Positions 35,459 through 49,300 of a stretch of DNA of 64,000 nt are shown piece by piece (within the stretch, counting starts at the first letter, position 1; the number at the start of each line of letters is the position of its first letter). Where the stretch lies: contig OZ059899.1 in the NCBI GenBank assembly GCA_964057225.1, positions 4,588,001 to 4,652,000 on the forward strand. Reading direction: 5' to 3'. The notes beneath the pieces were generated by a model. That model did not search any database and was not told the origin of the DNA. It saw only the letters and a program-made list of their open reading frames with translations. The stretch comes from Auanema rhodensis (Eukaryota; Nematoda; Chromadorea; Rhabditida; Rhabditidae). The translations under genes and the position numbers were made by a program.

Positions 35459-37213
35459 TTCGAAAAAATTTTTGTCAAAATGTTTTTGGAAGCAATGTTG
35501 AGTGTACATGGAAACTCAACATACACTAATGCATCATTTTTCAAACGATCATAACTGATTTTTGTATTAAGCGTTTCTCAATGTAGTATAGTGCATTCGA
35601 TGCGGATTTTTAAGCTGCGTCGATCTGTGTTATCAGATTTGCGCTAGCTTAAAATTGCACCGAGATATCAACTGATATATGTTCACACTTATATCCTCGA
35701 TTTTCACCCTGAAGAATCAATTTTATCGTTGAATAACATTGTCCATCGTCTTTGCCTTGAAAAAAGAAATCTAAAAACATCTACTTTTTGCTAAATTATT
35801 TTGAAATTTTTCGAAAAAATTTTTGTCAAAATGTTTTTGGAAGCAATGTTGAGTGTACATGGAAACTCAACATACACTAATGCATCATTTTTCAAACGAT
35901 CATAACTAATTTTTGTATTAAGCGTTTCTCAATGTAGTATAGTGCATTCGATGCGGATTTTTAAGCTGCGTCGATCTGTGTTATCAGATTTGCGCTAGCT
36001 TAAAAATGCACCGAGATATCAACTGATATAAGTTCACACTTATATTTTCGATTTTCACCCTGAAGAATCAATTTTTTCGTTGAATAACATTGTCCATCGT
36101 CTTTGCCTTGAAAAAAGAAATCTAAAAACATCTACTTTTTGCTAAATTATTTTGAAATTTTTCGAAAAAATTTTTGTCAAAATGTTTTTGGAAGCAATGT
36201 TGAGTGTACATGGAAACTCAACATACACTAATGCATCATTTTTCAAACGATCATAACTGATTTTTGTATCAAGCGTTTCTCAATGTAGTATAGTGCATTC
36301 GATGCGGATTTTTAAGCTGCGTCGATCTGTGTTATCAGATTTGCGCTAGCTTAAAAATGCACCGAGATATCAACTGATATAAGTTCACACTTATATCCTC
36401 GATTTTCACCCTGAAGAATCAATTTTTTCATTGAATAACATTGTCCATCGTCTTTGCCTTGAAAAAAGAAATCTAAAAACATCTACTTTTTGCTAAATTA
36501 TCTTGAAATTTTTCGAAAAAATTTTTGTCAAAATGTTTTTGGAAGCAATGTTGAGTGTACATGGAAACTCAACATACACTAATGCATCATTTTTCAAACG
36601 ATCATAACTGATTTTTGTATCAAGCGTTTCTCAATGTAGTATAGTGCATTCGATGCGGATTTTTAAGCTGCGTCGATCTGTGTTATCAGATTTGCGCTAG
36701 CTTAAAAATGCACCGAGATATCAACTGATATAAGTTCACACTTATATCCTCGATTTTCACCCTGAAGAATCAATTTTTTCATTGAATAACATTGTCCATC
36801 GTCTTTGCCTTGAAAAAAGAAATCTAAAAACATCTACTTTTTGCTAAATTATCTTGAAATTTTTCGAAAAAATTTTTGTCAAAATGTTTTTGGAAGCAAT
36901 GTTGAGTGTACATGGAAACTCAACATACACTAATGCATCATTTTTCAAACGATCATAACTGATTTTTGTATCAAGCGTTTCTCAATGTAGTATAGTGCAT
37001 TCGATGCGGATTTTTAAGCTGCGTCGATCTGTGTTATCAGATTTGCGCTAGCTTAAAAATGCACCGAGATATCAACTGATATATGTTCACACTTATATCC
37101 TCGATTTTCACCCTGAAGAATTAATTTTTTCGTTGAATAACATTGTCCATCGTCTTTGCCTTGAAAAAAGAAATCTAGAAGCATCTACTTTTTGCTAAAT
37201 TATTTTGAAATTT
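35459..37213. repeat. 5-monomer HOR, rearranged copy 2
   Basis: Units start at 35459, 35810, 36161, 36512 and 36863. Order is 267A (with 197T and 222T), 99A/TT, 270A/342C, 270A/342C, then the 309A/316G marker unit. Compared with the copies on either side, the leading 270A/342C unit has moved inward or a neighbour was duplicated, keeping the total at five. Confidence 0.7.
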
Positions 37214-38968
37214 TTCGAAAAAATTTTTGTCAAAATGTTTTTGGAAGCAATGTTGAGTGTACATGGAAACTCAACATACACTAATGCATCATTTTTCAAA
37301 CGATCATAACTGATTTTTGTATCAAGCGTTTCTCAATGTAGTATAGTGCATTCGATGCGGATTTTTAAGCTGCGTCGATCTGTGTTATCAGATTTGCGCT
37401 AGCTTAAAAATGCACCGAGATATCAACTGATATAAGTTCACACTTATATCCTCGATTTTCACCCTGAAGAATCAATTTTTTCATTGAATAACATTGTCCA
37501 TCGTCTTTGCCTTGAAAAAAGAAATCTAAAAACATCTACTTTTTGCTAAATTATCTTGAAATTTTTCGAAAAAATTTTTGTCAAAATGTTTTTGGAAGCA
37601 ATGTTGAGTGTACATGGAAACTCAACATACACTAATGCATCATTTTTCAAACGATCATAACTGATTTTTGTATCAAGCGTTTCTCAATGTAGTATAGTGC
37701 ATTCGATGCGGATTTTTAAGCTGCGTCGATCTGTGTTATCAGATTTGCGCTAGCTTAAAAATGCACCGAGATATCAACTGATATAAGTTCACACTTATAT
37801 CCTCGATTTTCACCCTGAAGAATCAATTTTATCGTTGAATAACATTGTCCATCGTCTTTGCCTTGAAAAAAGAAATCTAAAAACATCTACTTTTTGCTAA
37901 ATTATTTTGAAATTTTTCGAAAAAATTTTTGTCAAAATGTTTTTGGAAGCAATGTTGAGTGTACATGGAAACTCAACATACACTAATGCATCATTTTTCA
38001 AACGATCATAACTAATTTTTGTATTAAGCGTTTCTCAATGTAGTATAGTGCATTCGATGCGGATTTTTAAGCTGCGTCGATCTGTGTTATCAGATTTGCG
38101 CTAGCTTAAAAATGCACCGAGATATCAACTGATATAAGTTCACACTTATATTTTCGATTTTCACCCTGAAGAATCAATTTTTTCGTTGAATAACATTGTC
38201 CATCGTCTTTGCCTTGAAAAAAGAAATCTAAAAACATCTACTTTTTGCTAAATTATTTTGAAATTTTTCGAAAAAATTTTTGTCAAAATGTTTTTGGAAG
38301 CAATGTTGAGTGTACATGGAAACTCAACATACACTAATGCATCATTTTTCAAACGATCATAACTGATTTTTGTATCAAGCGTTTCTCAATGTAGTATAGT
38401 GCATTCGATGCGGATTTTTAAGCTGCGTCGATCTGTGTTATCAGATTTGCGCTAGCTTAAAAATGCACCGAGATATCAACTGATATAAGTTCACACTTAT
38501 ATCCTCGATTTTCACCCTGAAGAATCAATTTTTTCATTGAATAACATTGTCCATCGTCTTTGCCTTGAAAAAAGAAATCTAAAAACATCTACTTTTTGCT
38601 AAATTATCTTGAAATTTTTCGAAAAAATTTTTGTCAAAATGTTTTTGGAAGCAATGTTGAGTGTACATGGAAACTCAACATACACTAATGCATCATTTTT
38701 CAAACGATCATAACTGATTTTTGTATCAAGCGTTTCTCAATGTAGTATAGTGCATTCGATGCGGATTTTTAAGCTGCGTCGATCTGTGTTATCAGATTTG
38801 CGCTAGCTTAAAAATGCACCGAGATATCAACTGATATATGTTCACACTTATATCCTCGATTTTCACCCTGAAGAATTAATTTTTTCGTTGAATAACATTG
38901 TCCATCGTCTTTGCCTTGAAAGAAGAAATCTAGAAGCATCTACTTTTTGCTAAATTATTTTGAAATTT
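37214..38968. repeat. 5-monomer HOR (1755 bp), copy 3
   Basis: Units start at 37214, 37565, 37916, 38267 and 38618, in the same order as 33704-35458 and 3510 bp (ten units) later. The last unit has a private A to G in the A-run (GAAAGAAGAAATC near 38919). Confidence 0.78.
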
Positions 38969-40724
38969 TTCGAAAAAATTTTTGTCAAAATGTTTTTGGA
39001 AGCAATGTTGAGTGTACATGGAAACTCAACATACACTAATGCATCATTTTTCAAACGATCATAACTGATTTTTGTATCAAGCGTTTCTCAATGTAGTATA
39101 GTGCATTCGATGCGGATTTTTAAGCTGCGTCGATCTGTGTTATCAGATTTGCGCTAGCTTAAAAATGCACCGAGATATCAACTGATATAAGTTCACACTT
39201 ATATCCTCGATTTTCACCCTGAAGAATCAATTTTATCGTTGAATAACATTGTCCATCGTCTTTGCCTTGAAAAAAGAAATCTAAAAACATCTACTTTTTG
39301 CTAAATTATTTTGAAATTTTTCGAAAAAATTTTTGTCAAAATGTTTTTGGAAGCAATGTTGAGTGTACATGGAAACTCAACATACACTAATGCATCATTT
39401 TTCAAACGATCATAACTAATTTTTGTATTAAGCGTTTCTCAATGTAGTATAGTGCATTCGATGCGGATTTTTAAGCTGCGTCGATCTGTGTTATCAGATT
39501 TGCGCTAGCTTAAAAATGCACCGAGATATCAACTGATATAAGTTCACACTTATATTTTCGATTTTCACCCTGAAGAATTAATTTTTTCGTTGAATAACAT
39601 TGTCCATCGTCTTCGCCTTAAAAAAAGGAATCTAGAAGCATCTACTTTTTGCTAAATTATTTTGAAATTTTTCGAAAAAATTTTTGTCAAAATGTTTTTG
39701 GAAGCAATGTTGAGTGTACATGGAAACTCAACATACACTAATGCATCATTTTTCAAACGATCATAACTGATTTTTGTATTAAGCGTTTCTCAATGTAGTA
39801 TAGTGCATTCGATGCGGATTTTTAAGCTGCGTCGATCTGTGTTATCAGATTTGCGCTAGCTTAAAAATGCACCGAGATATCAACTGATATAAGTTCACAC
39901 ATATATCCTCGATTTTCACCCTGAAGAATCAATTTTTTCGTTGAATAACATTGTCCATCGTCTTTGCCTTGAAAAAAGAAATCTAAAAACATCTACTTTT
40001 TGCTAAATTATTTTGAAATTTTTCTAAAAAAATTTTTGTCAAAATGTTTTTGGAAGCAATGTTGAGTGTACATGGAAACTCAACATACACTAATGCATCA
40101 TTTTTCAAACGATCATAACTGATTTTTGTATTAAGCGTTTCTCAATGTAGTATAGTGCATTCGATGCGGATTTTTAAGCTGCGTCGATCTGTGTTATCAG
40201 ATTTGCGCTAGCTTAAAAATGCACCGAGATATCAACTGATATAAGTTCACACTTATATCCTCGATTTTCACCCTGAAGAATCAATTTTTTCATTGAATAA
40301 CATTGTCCATCGTCTTTGCCTTGAAAAAAGAAATCTAAAAACATCTACTTTTTGCTAAATTATTTTGAAATTTTTCGAAAACATTTTTGTCAAAATGTTT
40401 TTGGAAGCAATGTTGAGTGTACATGGAAACTCAACATACACTAATGCATCATTTTTCAAACGATCATAACTGATTTTTGTATTAAGCGTTTCTCAATGTA
40501 GTATAGTGCATTCGATGCGGATTTTTAAGCTGCGTCGATCTGTGTTATCAGATTTGCGCTAGCTTAAAAATGCACCGAGATATCAACTGATATAAGTTCA
40601 CACTTATATCCTCGATTTTCACCCTGAAGAATCAATTTTTTCGTTGAATAACATTGTCCATCGTCTTTGCCTTGAAAAAAGGAATCTAGAAGCATCTACT
40701 TTTTGCTAAATTATTTTGAAATTT
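38969..40724. repeat. Second 5-monomer HOR (1756 bp), copy 1
   Basis: Units start at 38969, 39320, 39671, 40022 (352 bp) and 40374. Markers in order: 267A; 99A/TT with CCTTAAAAAAAGG at 39616; 231A; TTCTAAAAAAA at its start, with one extra A; AAAACATT at its start with 309G. The first unit has 110C where the next two copies have 110T, so this copy's left edge joins the preceding domain. Confidence 0.85.
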
Positions 40725-42480
40725 TTCGAAAAAATTTTTGTCAAAATGTTTTTGGAAGCAATGTTGAGTGTACATGGAAACTCAACATACACTAATGCAT
40801 CATTTTTCAAACGATCATAACTGATTTTTGTATTAAGCGTTTCTCAATGTAGTATAGTGCATTCGATGCGGATTTTTAAGCTGCGTCGATCTGTGTTATC
40901 AGATTTGCGCTAGCTTAAAAATGCACCGAGATATCAACTGATATAAGTTCACACTTATATCCTCGATTTTCACCCTGAAGAATCAATTTTATCGTTGAAT
41001 AACATTGTCCATCGTCTTTGCCTTGAAAAAAGAAATCTAAAAACATCTACTTTTTGCTAAATTATTTTGAAATTTTTCGAAAAAATTTTTGTCAAAATGT
41101 TTTTGGAAGCAATGTTGAGTGTACATGGAAACTCAACATACACTAATGCATCATTTTTCAAACGATCATAACTAATTTTTGTATTAAGCGTTTCTCAATG
41201 TAGTATAGTGCATTCGATGCGGATTTTTAAGCTGCGTCGATCTGTGTTATCAGATTTGCGCTAGCTTAAAAATGCACCGAGATATCAACTGATATAAGTT
41301 CACACTTATATTTTCGATTTTCACCCTGAAGAATTAATTTTTTCGTTGAATAACATTGTCCATCGTCTTCGCCTTAAAAAAAGGAATCTAGAAGCATCTA
41401 CTTTTTGCTAAATTATTTTGAAATTTTTCGAAAAAATTTTTGTCAAAATGTTTTTGGAAGCAATGTTGAGTGTACATGGAAACTCAACATACACTAATGC
41501 ATCATTTTTCAAACGATCATAACTGATTTTTGTATTAAGCGTTTCTCAATGTAGTATAGTGCATTCGATGCGGATTTTTAAGCTGCGTCGATCTGTGTTA
41601 TCAGATTTGCGCTAGCTTAAAAATGCACCGAGATATCAACTGATATAAGTTCACACATATATCCTCGATTTTCACCCTGAAGAATCAATTTTTTCGTTGA
41701 ATAACATTGTCCATCGTCTTTGCCTTGAAAAAAGAAATCTAAAAACATCTACTTTTTGCTAAATTATTTTGAAATTTTTCTAAAAAAATTTTTGTCAAAA
41801 TGTTTTTGGAAGCAATGTTGAGTGTACATGGAAACTCAACATACACTAATGCATCATTTTTCAAACGATCATAACTGATTTTTGTATTAAGCGTTTCTCA
41901 ATGTAGTATAGTGCATTCGATGCGGATTTTTAAGCTGCGTCGATCTGTGTTATCAGATTTGCGCTAGCTTAAAAATGCACCGAGATATCAACTGATATAA
42001 GTTCACACTTATATCCTCGATTTTCACCCTGAAGAATCAATTTTTTCATTGAATAACATTGTCCATCGTCTTTGCCTTGAAAAAAGAAATCTAAAAACAT
42101 CTACTTTTTGCTAAATTATTTTGAAATTTTTCGAAAACATTTTTGTCAAAATGTTTTTGGAAGCAATGTTGAGTGTACATGGAAACTCAACATACACTAA
42201 TGCATCATTTTTCAAACGATCATAACTGATTTTTGTATTAAGCGTTTCTCAATGTAGTATAGTGCATTCGATGCGGATTTTTAAGCTGCGTCGATCTGTG
42301 TTATCAGATTTGCGCTAGCTTAAAAATGCACCGAGATATCAACTGATATAAGTTCACACTTATATCCTCGATTTTCACCCTGAAGAATCAATTTTTTCGT
42401 TGAATAACATTGTCCATCGTCTTTGCCTTGAAAAAAGGAATCTAGAAGCATCTACTTTTTGCTAAATTATTTTGAAATTT
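40725..42480. repeat. Second 5-monomer HOR (1756 bp), copy 2
   Basis: Units start at 40725, 41076, 41427, 41778 (352 bp) and 42130. The CCTTAAAAAAAGG marker is 1756 bp after that of the previous copy, and the TTCTAAAAAAA and AAAACATT units follow at the same offsets. No marker difference from the next copy was seen. Confidence 0.88.
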
Positions 42481-44236
42481 TTCGAAAAAATTTTTGTCAA
42501 AATGTTTTTGGAAGCAATGTTGAGTGTACATGGAAACTCAACATACACTAATGCATCATTTTTCAAACGATCATAACTGATTTTTGTATTAAGCGTTTCT
42601 CAATGTAGTATAGTGCATTCGATGCGGATTTTTAAGCTGCGTCGATCTGTGTTATCAGATTTGCGCTAGCTTAAAAATGCACCGAGATATCAACTGATAT
42701 AAGTTCACACTTATATCCTCGATTTTCACCCTGAAGAATCAATTTTATCGTTGAATAACATTGTCCATCGTCTTTGCCTTGAAAAAAGAAATCTAAAAAC
42801 ATCTACTTTTTGCTAAATTATTTTGAAATTTTTCGAAAAAATTTTTGTCAAAATGTTTTTGGAAGCAATGTTGAGTGTACATGGAAACTCAACATACACT
42901 AATGCATCATTTTTCAAACGATCATAACTAATTTTTGTATTAAGCGTTTCTCAATGTAGTATAGTGCATTCGATGCGGATTTTTAAGCTGCGTCGATCTG
43001 TGTTATCAGATTTGCGCTAGCTTAAAAATGCACCGAGATATCAACTGATATAAGTTCACACTTATATTTTCGATTTTCACCCTGAAGAATTAATTTTTTC
43101 GTTGAATAACATTGTCCATCGTCTTCGCCTTAAAAAAAGGAATCTAGAAGCATCTACTTTTTGCTAAATTATTTTGAAATTTTTCGAAAAAATTTTTGTC
43201 AAAATGTTTTTGGAAGCAATGTTGAGTGTACATGGAAACTCAACATACACTAATGCATCATTTTTCAAACGATCATAACTGATTTTTGTATTAAGCGTTT
43301 CTCAATGTAGTATAGTGCATTCGATGCGGATTTTTAAGCTGCGTCGATCTGTGTTATCAGATTTGCGCTAGCTTAAAAATGCACCGAGATATCAACTGAT
43401 ATAAGTTCACACATATATCCTCGATTTTCACCCTGAAGAATCAATTTTTTCGTTGAATAACATTGTCCATCGTCTTTGCCTTGAAAAAAGAAATCTAAAA
43501 ACATCTACTTTTTGCTAAATTATTTTGAAATTTTTCTAAAAAAATTTTTGTCAAAATGTTTTTGGAAGCAATGTTGAGTGTACATGGAAACTCAACATAC
43601 ACTAATGCATCATTTTTCAAACGATCATAACTGATTTTTGTATTAAGCGTTTCTCAATGTAGTATAGTGCATTCGATGCGGATTTTTAAGCTGCGTCGAT
43701 CTGTGTTATCAGATTTGCGCTAGCTTAAAAATGCACCGAGATATCAACTGATATAAGTTCACACTTATATCCTCGATTTTCACCCTGAAGAATCAATTTT
43801 TTCATTGAATAACATTGTCCATCGTCTTTGCCTTGAAAAAAGAAATCTAAAAACATCTACTTTTTGCTAAATTATTTTGAAATTTTTCGAAAACATTTTT
43901 GTCAAAATGTTTTTGGAAGCAATGTTGAGTGTACATGGAAACTCAACATACACTAATGCATCATTTTTCAAACGATCATAACTGATTTTTGTATTAAGCG
44001 TTTCTCAATGTAGTATAGTGCATTCGATGCGGATTTTTAAGCTGCGTCGATCTGTGTTATCAGATTTGCGCTAGCTTAAAAATGCACCGAGATATCAACT
44101 GATATAAGTTCACACTTATATCCTCGATTTTCACCCTGAAGAATCAATTTTTTCGTTGAATAACATTGTCCATCGTCTTTGCCTTGAAAAAAGGAATCTA
44201 GAAGCATCTACTTTTTGCTAAATTATTTTGAAATTT
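42481..44236. repeat. Second 5-monomer HOR (1756 bp), copy 3
   Basis: Units start at 42481, 42832, 43183, 43534 (352 bp) and 43886, with all markers at the same offsets as in the previous copy (CCTTAAAAAAAGG again 1756 bp later). The regular order ends at 44237. Confidence 0.88.
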
Positions 44237-46342
44237 TTCGAAAAAATTTTTGTCAAAATGTTTTTGGAAGCAATGTTGAGTGTACATGGAAACTCAACAT
44301 ACACTAATGCATCATTTTTCAAACGATCATAACTGATTTTTGTATTAAGCGTTTCTCAATGTAGTATAGTGCATTCGATGCGGATTTTTAAGCTGCGTCG
44401 ATCTGCGTTATCAGATTTGCGCTAGCTTAAAAATGCACCGAGATATCAACTGATATAAGTTCACACATATATCCTCGATTTTCACCCTGAAGAATCAATT
44501 TTTTCGTTGAATAACATTGTCCATCGTCTTTGCCTTGAAAAAAGAAATCTAAAAACATCTACTTTTTGCTAAATTAGTTTGAAATTTTTCGAAAAAATTT
44601 TTGTCAAAATGTTTTTGGAAGCAATGTTGAGTGTACATGGAAACTCAACATACACTAATGCATCATTTTTCAAACGATCATAACTAATTTTTGTATCAAG
44701 CGTTTCTCAATGTAGTATAGTGCATTCGATGCGGATTTTTAAGCTGCGTCGATCTGTGTTATCAGATTTGCGCTAGCTTAAAAATGCACCGAGATATCAA
44801 CTGATATAAGTTCACACTTATATTTTCGATTTTCACCCTGAAGAATCAATTTTTTCGTTGAATAACATTGTCCATCGTCTTTGCCTTGAAAAAAGAAATC
44901 TAAAAACATCTACTTTTTGCTAAATTATTTTGAAATTTTTCGAAAAAATTTTTGTCAAAATGTTTTTGGAAGCAATGTTGAGTGTACATGGAAACTCAAC
45001 ATACACTAATGCATCATTTTTCAAACGATCATAACTGATTTTTGTATCAAGCGTTTCTCAATGTAGTATAGTGCATTCGATGCGGATTTTTAAGCTGCGT
45101 CGATCTGTGTTATCAGATTTGCGCTAGCTTAAAAATGCACCGAGATATCAACTGATATAAGTTCACACTTATATTTTCGATTTTCACCCTGAAGAATCAA
45201 TTTTTTCGTTGAATAACATTGTCCATCGTCTTTGCCTTGAAAAAAGAAATCTAAAAACATCTACTTTTTGCTAAATTATTTTGAAATTTTTCGAAAAAAT
45301 TTTTGTCAAAATGTTTTTGGAAGCAATGTTGAGTGTACATGGAAACTCAACATACACTAATGCATCATTTTTCAAACGATCATAACTGATTTTTGTATCA
45401 AGCGTTTCTCAATGTAGTATAGTGCATTCGATGCGGATTTTTAAGCTGCGTCGATCTGTGTTATCAGATTTGCGCTAGCTTAAAAATGCACCGAGATATC
45501 AACTGATATAAGTTCACACTTATATCCTCGATTTTCACCCTGAAGAATCAATTTTTTCATTGAATAACATTGTCCATCGTCTTTGCCTTGAAAAAAGAAA
45601 TCTAAAAACATCTACTTTTTGCTAAATTATCTTGAAATTTTTCGAAAAAATTTTTGTCAAAATGTTTTTGGAAGCAATGTTGAGTGTACATGGAAACTCA
45701 ACATACACTAATGCATCATTTTTCAAACGATCATAACTGATTTTTGTATCAAGCGTTTCTCAATGTAGTATAGTGCATTCGATGCGGATTTTTAAGCTGC
45801 GTCGATCTGTGTTATCAGATTTGCGCTAGCTTAAAAATGCACCGAGATATCAACTGATATATGTTCACACTTATATCCTCGATTTTCACCCTGAAGAATC
45901 AATTTTTTCATTGAATAACATTGTCCATCGTCTTTGCCTTGAAAAAAGAAATCTAAAAACATCTACTTTTTGCTAAATTATCTTGAAATTTTTCGAAAAA
46001 ATTTTTGTCAAAATGTTTTTGGAAGCAATGTTGAGTGTACATGGAAACTCAACATACACTAATGCATCATTTTTCAAACGATCATAACTGATTTTTGTAT
46101 CAAGCGTTTCTCAATGTAGTATAGTGCATTCGATGCGGATTTTTAAGCTGCGTCGATCTGTGTTATCAGATTTGCGCTAGCTTAAAAATGCACCGAGATA
46201 TCAACTGATATATGTTCACACTTATATCCTCGATTTTCACCCTGAAGAATTAATTTTTTCGTTGAATAACATTGTCCATCGTCTTTGCCTTGAAAAAAGA
46301 AATCTAGAAGCATCTACTTTTTGCTAAATTATTTTGAAATTT
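44237..46342. repeat. Transitional satellite region, six monomers
   Basis: Units start at 44237, 44588, 44939, 45290, 45641 and 45992. The first brings the 170C (CTGCGTTA), 231A and 341G (TTAGTTTG) combination typical of the next domain. The others resemble units of the 33.7-39.0 kb domain (237-238TT, 270A/342C, and 309A with 316G), so the region juxtaposes two domains. Confidence 0.7.
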
Positions 46343-49300
46343 TTCGAAAAAATTTTTGTCAAAATGTTTTTGGAAGCAATGTTGAGTGTACATGGAAACT
46401 CAACATACACTAATGCATCATTTTTCAAACGATCATAACTGATTTTTGTATTAAGCGTTTCTCAATGTAGTATAGTGCATTCGATGCGGATTTTTAAGCT
46501 GCGTCGATCTGTGTTATCAGATTTGCGCTAGCTTAAAAATGCACCGAGATATCAACTGATATAAGTTCACACTTATATCCTCGATTTTCACCCTGAAGAA
46601 TCAATTTTATCGTTGAATAACATTGTCCATCGTCTTTGCCTTGAAAAAAGAAATCTAAAAACATCTACTTTTTGCTAAATTATTTTGAAATTTTTCGAAA
46701 AAATTTTTGTCAAAATGTTTTTGGAAGCAATGTTGAGTGTACATGGAAACTCAACATACACTAATGCATCATTTTTCAAACGATCATAACTAATTTTTGT
46801 ATTAAGCGTTTCTCAATGTAGTATAGTGCATTCGATGCGGATTTTTAAGCTGCGTCGATCTGTGTTATCAGATTTGCGCTAGCTTAAAAATGCACCGAGA
46901 TATCAACTGATATAAGTTCACACTTATATCCTCGATTTTCACCCTGAAGAATCAATTTTATCGTTGAATAACATTGTCCATCGTCTTTGCCTTGAAAAAA
47001 GAAATCTAAAAACATCTACTTTTTGCTAAATTATTTTGAAATTTTTCGAAAAAATTTTTGTCAAAATGTTTTTGGAAGCAATGTTGAGTGTACATGGAAA
47101 CTCAACATACACTAATGCATCATTTTTCAAACGATCATAACTAATTTTTGTATTAAGCGTTTCTCAATGTAGTATAGTGCATTCGATGCGGATTTTTAAG
47201 CTGCGTCGATCTGTGTTATCAGATTTGCGCTAGCTTAAAAATGCACCGAGATATCAACTGATATAAGTTCACACTTATATTTTCGATTTTCACCCTGAAG
47301 AATTAATTTTTTCGTTGAATAACATTGTCCATCGTCTTCGCCTTGAAAAAAGGAATCTAGAAGCATCTACTTTTTGCTAAATTATTTTGAAATTTTTCGA
47401 AAAAATTTTTGTCAAAATGTTTTTGGAAGCAATGTTGAGTGTACATGGAAACTCAACATACACTAATGCATCATTTTTCAAACGATCATAACTGATTTTT
47501 GTATTAAGCGTTTCTCAATGTAGTATAGTGCATTCGATGCGGATTTTTAAGCTGCGTCGATCTGTGTTATCAGATTTGCGCTAGCTTAAAAATGCACCGA
47601 GATATCAACTGATATAAGTTCACACATATATCCTCGATTTTCACCCTGAAGAATCAATTTTATCGTTGAATAACATTGTCCATCGTATTCGCCTTGTAAA
47701 AAGAAATCTAAAAACATCTACTTTTTGCTAAATTATTTTGAAATTTTTCGAAAAAATTTTTGTCAAAATGTTTTTGGAAGCAATGTTGAGTGTACATGGA
47801 AACTCAACATACACTAATGCATCATTTTTCAAACGATCATAACTAATTTTTGTATTAAGCGTTTCTCAATGTAGTATAGTGCATTCGATGCGGATTTTTA
47901 AGCTGCGTCGATCTGTGTTATCAGATTTGCGCTAGCTTAAAAATGCACCGAGATATCAACTGATATAAGTTCACACTTATATCCTCGATTTTCACCCTGA
48001 AGAATCAATTTTTTCATTGAATAACATTGTCCATCGTCTTTGCCTTGAAAAAAGAAATCTAAAAACATCTACTTTTTGCTAAATTATTTTGAAATTTTTC
48101 GAAAACATTTTTGTCAAAATGTTTTTGGAAGCAATGTTGAGTGTACATGGAAACTCAACATACACTAATGCATCATTTTTCAAACGATCATAACTGATTT
48201 TTGTATTAAGCGTTTCTCAATGTAGTATAGTGCATTCGATGCGGATTTTTAAGCTGCGTCGATCTGTGTTATCAGATTTGCGCTAGCTTAAAAATGCACC
48301 GAGATATCAACTGATATAAGTTCACACTTATATCCTCGATTTTCACCCTGAAGAATCAATTTTTTCGTTGAATAACATTGTCCATCGTCTTTGCCTTGAA
48401 AAAAGGAATCTAGAAGCATCTACTTTTTGCTAAATTATTTTGAAATTTTTCGAAAAAATTTTTGTCAAAATGTTTTTGGAAGCAATGTTGAGTGTACATG
48501 GAAACTCAACATACACTAATGCATCATTTTTCAAACGATCATAACTGATTTTTGTATTAAGCGTTTCTCAATGTAGTATAGTGCATTCGATGCGGATTTT
48601 TAAGCTGCGTCGATCTGCGTTATCAGATTTGCGCTAGCTTAAAAATGCACCGAGATATCAACTGATATAAGTTCACACATATATCCTCGATTTTCACCCT
48701 GAAGAATCAATTTTTTCGTTGAATAACATTGTCCATCGTCTTTGCCTTGAAAAAAGAAATCTAAAAACATCTACTTTTTGCTAAATTAGTTTGAAATTTT
48801 TCGAAAAAATTTTTGTCAAAATGTTTTTGGAAGCAATGTTGAGTGTACATGGAAACTCAACATACACTAATGCATCATTTTTCAAACGATCATAACTAAT
48901 TTTTGTATTAAGCGTTTCTCAATGTAGTATAGTGCATTCGATGCGGATTTTTAAGCTGCGTCGATCTGTGTTATCAGATTTGCGCTAGCTTAAAAATGCA
49001 CCGAGATATCAACTGATATAAGTTCACACTTATATCCTCGATTTTCACCCTGAAGAATCAATTTTTTCGTTGAATAACATTGTCCATCGTCTTTGCCTTG
49101 AAAAAAGGAATCTAGAAGCATCTACTTTTTGCTAAATTATTTTGAAATTTTTCGAAAAAATTTTTGTCAAAATGTTTTTGGAAGCAATGTTGAGTGTACA
49201 TGGAAACTCAACATACACTAATGCATCATTTTTCAAACGATCATAACTGATTTTTGTATTAAGCGTTTCTCAATGTAGTATAGTGCATTCGATGCGGATT

